A stretch of DNA of 16,115 nucleotides, from positions 20,455 through 36,569 of the forward strand of contig DKDC01000011.1 of the NCBI GenBank assembly GCA_002451695.1, in the 5' to 3' direction. The notes beneath the pieces are model-generated. The model was not told where the DNA came from, made no database searches, and saw only the letters and a list, made by a program, of their open reading frames with translations. This stretch comes from Prevotellaceae bacterium UBA6858. GTDB lineage: Bacteria; Bacteroidota; Bacteroidia; Bacteroidales; Bacteroidaceae. The number at the start of each line of letters is the position of its first letter. Position 1 is the first letter of the stretch. The translations under genes were made by a program, and so were the position numbers. Below are positions 13,904-16,115 of this stretch, piece by piece.

Positions 13904-15445
13904 ATGAAGGAAATGTTTTTTTCAACAGTATATATGTATGCGCATTTGAAAAAGTGCGCATACATTGCTTTGTGCACATTGTTTGCCATGCTTACAGGAA
14001 AGGCTGACGCGCAAAGCGTGCTGAAACGCCTTGTGGACAGTGTGGAATATAGGGCGGAAAGGACATTTACCGTTTCGGATGCCGGGGGGCGCACGCCTTT
14101 TTGGCTTGCGTCAAACAAGTATGGCCTGGGTGGCGTGAAGCATAACAACGGGCATCTTCGCTGGGGAGTTTTCAAGGACCAGGAGAAGGATGCCGCCAAA
14201 TGGCGCGTGGGTTATGGGGCGGATTTTGCGCTTGCACACAATTACACGAGTGATTTCATAGTGCAGCAGCTTTATCTTGATCTGGGCTACAAGAACATCC
14301 TTGTGTCTGCCGGAGCAAAGGAACGCCCCGCGAATTTGAAGAACGCCGAATTGAGCGCCGGCAGTCAGACTTTCGGCATTAACGCACGCCCTGTGCCGGA
14401 AATCCGCTTTGAAGTGCCTCGTTATATATCGTTGTTCGGAGGGAAAAAGCTCTTCTCCATCCGCGCCCACATAGTATATGGAGTGCTTACGGACGGCTCA
14501 TGGGAGGAGACGTTTGCAAGAAAAAGCGGAAGCCGTTATGCAAAAAAGGTTTTGTACCACAGCAAATCCGGTTTTTTGAAGATTGGGAACGAACGTCTTT
14601 TCCCTCTGACTTTCGAGAGCGGCTTGGAGATGGCCGGCACTTTCGGGGGAAAATACTACCGTGGGGACGGTTATTCACACAACTTGTTCGGCGGAATGCG
14701 TGATTTTGCAGACATTCTTTTCGGCTTGAGCAGCGATCCGGGCGAGGGGGCTTTCAAAAACACCAAAGGGAACACTCTTGGCTCGTGGCTCATGAGTCTT
14801 GACTACCACGGCAAAGGTTGGGGGGTAAGAGCCTATTATGACCATTTTTTTGAGGATCATTCGGGATTGTTCTACAAGCATGTGGATTACGACGGTATGT
14901 ATGGATTGGAACTCAAGCTGCCCAAGAATCCCGTTGCGGACAACATTGTGTACGAATATGTATATACCAAGTACCAGAGCGGTGCGGTGTATCATGATGA
15001 CACGGCTGTGATACCCGACAATATAGGAGGGCAGGACAATTACTACAACCACAATCTTTATGCCGGTTGGCAGCATTGGGGAATGGCAATGGGAAACCCG
15101 CTGTTCCTTTCCCCGGTTTACAACAAGGACAAGCGGCTTGTGTTCGAGAGCAACCGCTTTGCCGCCCACCACGTGGGAATGGCCGGAAACCCGGCAAAGT
15201 CCTTGCACTACAGGATGCTGTTCACTTTTTCACAGCAGTTCGGAACATACCTGCAACCTTTGGACGATGTGAAATACCAGCGTTCGTTTCTGGCAGAACT
15301 TACATATTCCCCCGAACGCTTGTTCGGAAGGAGAATGAGCGGGTGGAGCGCCGGGGCTGCGTTTGCTTTCGACCGTGGCTCGTATCTTGGAAACAATACA
15401 GGATTTCAGATAACACTGAGAAGAAGCGGTTTCTTCTCGCTATAA
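13904..15445 (+). CDS. Wzi-family capsule-assembly outer membrane protein
   Basis: This is a protein of about 513 residues with a signal peptide ending KADA-QS (cleavage near 36/37) and an aromatic-rich body of alternating strands, as in an outer membrane beta-barrel. Wording such as SDAGGRTPFWLASNKYGL and the repeated tyrosine/glycine strands fits the Wzi family, whose E. coli member holds capsule polysaccharide at the surface. The start is uncertain. ATG 13904 lies 22 bases after rny, but ATG 13934 gives a more usual signal peptide (MYAHLKKCAYIALCTLFAML). A perfect hairpin begins exactly at 13934. No terminator separates it from rny. Its C-terminus (LRRSGFFSL) ends in hydrophobic residues, as barrels do. 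Confidence 0.85.
   Translation: MKEMFFSTVYMYAHLKKCAYIALCTLFAMLTGKADAQSVLKRLVDSVEYRAERTFTVSDAGGRTPFWLASNKYGLGGVKHNNGHLRWGVFKDQEKDAAKWRVGYGADFALAHNYTSDFIVQQLYLDLGYKNILVSAGAKERPANLKNAELSAGSQTFGINARPVPEIRFEVPRYISLFGGKKLFSIRAHIVYGVLTDGSWEETFARKSGSRYAKKVLYHSKSGFLKIGNERLFPLTFESGLEMAGTFGGKYYRGDGYSHNLFGGMRDFADILFGLSSDPGEGAFKNTKGNTLGSWLMSLDYHGKGWGVRAYYDHFFEDHSGLFYKHVDYDGMYGLELKLPKNPVADNIVYEYVYTKYQSGAVYHDDTAVIPDNIGGQDNYYNHNLYAGWQHWGMAMGNPLFLSPVYNKDKRLVFESNRFAAHHVGMAGNPAKSLHYRMLFTFSQQFGTYLQPLDDVKYQRSFLAELTYSPERLFGRRMSGWSAGAAFAFDRGSYLGNNTGFQITLRRSGFFSL
13934..13965 (+). repeat. Perfect 11-base-pair hairpin at the wzi start
   Basis: ATGTATGCGCA (13934-13944) and TGCGCATACAT (13955-13965) are perfect inverted copies with a ten-base loop. 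In mRNA the stem would include the alternative start codon at 13934 or codons 11-21 of the longer reading. There is no T run on either strand, so it is not an intrinsic terminator. Confidence 0.65.
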
Positions 15446-15458
15446 AAATGAAGAAATA

Positions 15459-15950
15459 ATGAAAGGTGTGAAAATCATCTTGTGTGCGGCAATGGCCTGC
15501 ATACATCTTGTGGCTTGCGACACGATGACCGACAACGGCAGGCTTGACGGTATGTGGCAGCTTTTGTCTGTGTCTTATAATGTACACGATGGGCAAGACT
15601 CTGTTGTAAATGTGAAAAACAGCAGGGTCTATATGCATTTCCAGTCGGATTTGGCGCAGATAACCCCCGGCGCGTTGGCAACAGACTCCATGGGGAGGCA
15701 AATACTGATGCGTTTTGATAAAAAAGGCGGAAACCTGAGCTTGCATGATTTTTATGCCTTTTTCGAGACTGTTGGCCCCATAGGTACAGAGAGGCAAGCA
15801 GAGGAGATATTGCTGACAGACTCTGCAACCACAATGCTGCGTCCTTTCGGTATAGACGGCTTGTGTGCCAATTTCGCAATACGGAAGTTGGACGGGAAAG
15901 CAATGGTGCTGCAATCTGATTTCGCGAAATTGACGCTGAGAAAGTTTTGA
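15459..15950 (+). CDS. Lipocalin-like lipoprotein
   Basis: This 163-residue protein has a lipoprotein signal: a hydrophobic segment ends in LVAC with the lipidated cysteine at residue 20, followed by D. After cleavage about 144 residues remain. They begin LDGMWQLLSVSYN (29-41) and continue with strand-rich sequence, which fits the small lipocalin-like beta-barrel lipoproteins common in Bacteroidota. Ligand and role are unknown. It lies 13 bases after the Wzi gene, is probably cotranscribed with it, and could serve the same envelope or surface-glycan function. The family assignment rests on layout and the WQL start and is less certain than the lipoprotein call. Confidence 0.78.
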   Translation: MKGVKIILCAAMACIHLVACDTMTDNGRLDGMWQLLSVSYNVHDGQDSVVNVKNSRVYMHFQSDLAQITPGALATDSMGRQILMRFDKKGGNLSLHDFYAFFETVGPIGTERQAEEILLTDSATTMLRPFGIDGLCANFAIRKLDGKAMVLQSDFAKLTLRKF

Positions 15951-15972
15951 CAGAGGCACATTTTGTACGCAA

Positions 15973-16005
15973 GGACTTTTGCTTGCAGGAAAGTCCATTC
16001 CTTTT
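15973..16005 (+). terminator. Intrinsic terminator after the lipoprotein gene
   Basis: GGACTTT (15973-15979) pairs perfectly with AAAGTCC (15990-15996). The ten-base loop may close further by TGC-GCA pairing. ATTCC and TTTT follow. It lies 22 bases after the lipoprotein stop and ends the rightward unit. Confidence 0.65.
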
Positions 16006-16057
16006 ATAACATATTGGTTTTCAAAAGATTGTATTTGTTACAAGCGGGCGTTATAAA
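16003..16057. repeat. Spaced inverted repeat in the right-edge gap
   Basis: TTTATAAC (16003-16010) and GTTATAAA (16050-16057) are perfect inverted copies with 39 bases between them, in A/T-rich DNA after the terminator. It could be a regulator site for a gene beyond the window, or chance. Confidence 0.3.
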
Positions 16058-16083
16058 GACTTGTGTATTAAGGACTTATATAT

Positions 16084-16115
16084 GCGGAAAATTATGTCTG
16101 ATGTAGTTTGAATTA
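16084..16115 (+). repeat. Intergenic repeat, copy C (cut by window edge)
   Basis: GCGGAAAA at 16084-16091 and GTCTGATGTAGTTTGAA at 16096-16112 repeat the arrangement of copy B. The distance between the two parts is two bases longer. The 17-base core is identical to copy B. The copy lies about 90 bases beyond the lipoprotein terminator and runs in the direction of that transcript. The window ends inside it. Confidence 0.65.

Noticed and set aside
12184..14199. Open frame of 671 codons on the minus strand opposite rny and the start of wzi
   Set aside because: It lies exactly opposite a well-supported rny gene; the translation is rich in Cys, His, Leu and Tyr, lacks any domain, and has no promoter or sensible start. 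It is a by-product of rny codon use.
15448..15459. Tiny reading frame ATG-AAG-AAA-TAA overlapping the lipoprotein start
   Set aside because: Four codons in an A-rich spacer are easily chance; there is no further support for a leader peptide.

Overview
The window looks like chromosomal DNA from an obligately anaerobic member of the Bacteroidales (phylum Bacteroidota). The evidence is a complete moxR-batABCDE operon, promoter boxes of the Bacteroidota type (TTTG about 19 bases before TAnnTTTG), start codons without obvious Shine-Dalgarno sequences, a Wzi-family outer membrane protein and a zapA-rny pair. I cannot name the genus from sequence reading alone. Base composition looks close to balanced throughout, and I see no phage, transposase, integrase, CRISPR array, rRNA or tRNA.

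Left part (118-9237, minus strand): nine tightly packed genes read leftward as one operon. The order is moxR, a DUF58 protein, a BatD-like membrane protein, batA, batB, batC, batD, batE and a PAP2-family phosphatase. Spacings are 9-43 bases, and batB and batC overlap by four bases. A MoxR AAA+ ATPase, three von Willebrand A (MIDAS) proteins, two periplasmic beta-domain proteins with cytoplasmic helical tails and two TPR proteins together suggest an envelope-anchored, metal-dependent assembly or chaperone machine. The operon ends in a strong stem-loop near the left edge.

Middle part (9361-10924): a cation diffusion facilitator gene, also leftward, has its own terminator and a promoter that leaves almost no leader. 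Its metal-site residues are unusual. Between it and the next gene lie about 430 bases without a protein gene. On the plus strand this gap holds a good -7 box, two GC-rich stem-loops and a perfect intrinsic terminator with no gene in front of it. This is a candidate small RNA of roughly 180 bases, whose promoter faces and abuts that of the transporter.

Right part (10925-15950, plus strand): an unrecognised 214-residue protein, a short coiled-coil protein, ZapA, ribonuclease Y, a Wzi-family beta-barrel and a lipocalin-like lipoprotein. The coiled-coil gene and zapA share a well-formed promoter. The last two genes sit close behind rny and may be expressed with it, with a perfect hairpin at the start of the wzi gene.

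An intergenic repeat with the core GTCTGATGTAGTTTGAA occurs three times: at the left edge (reversed and cut by the window), after the candidate small RNA, and at the right edge. Each copy lies downstream of an intrinsic terminator and points in the direction of the transcript that the terminator ends. I do not recognise this element, and it is the most novel-looking signal in the window.
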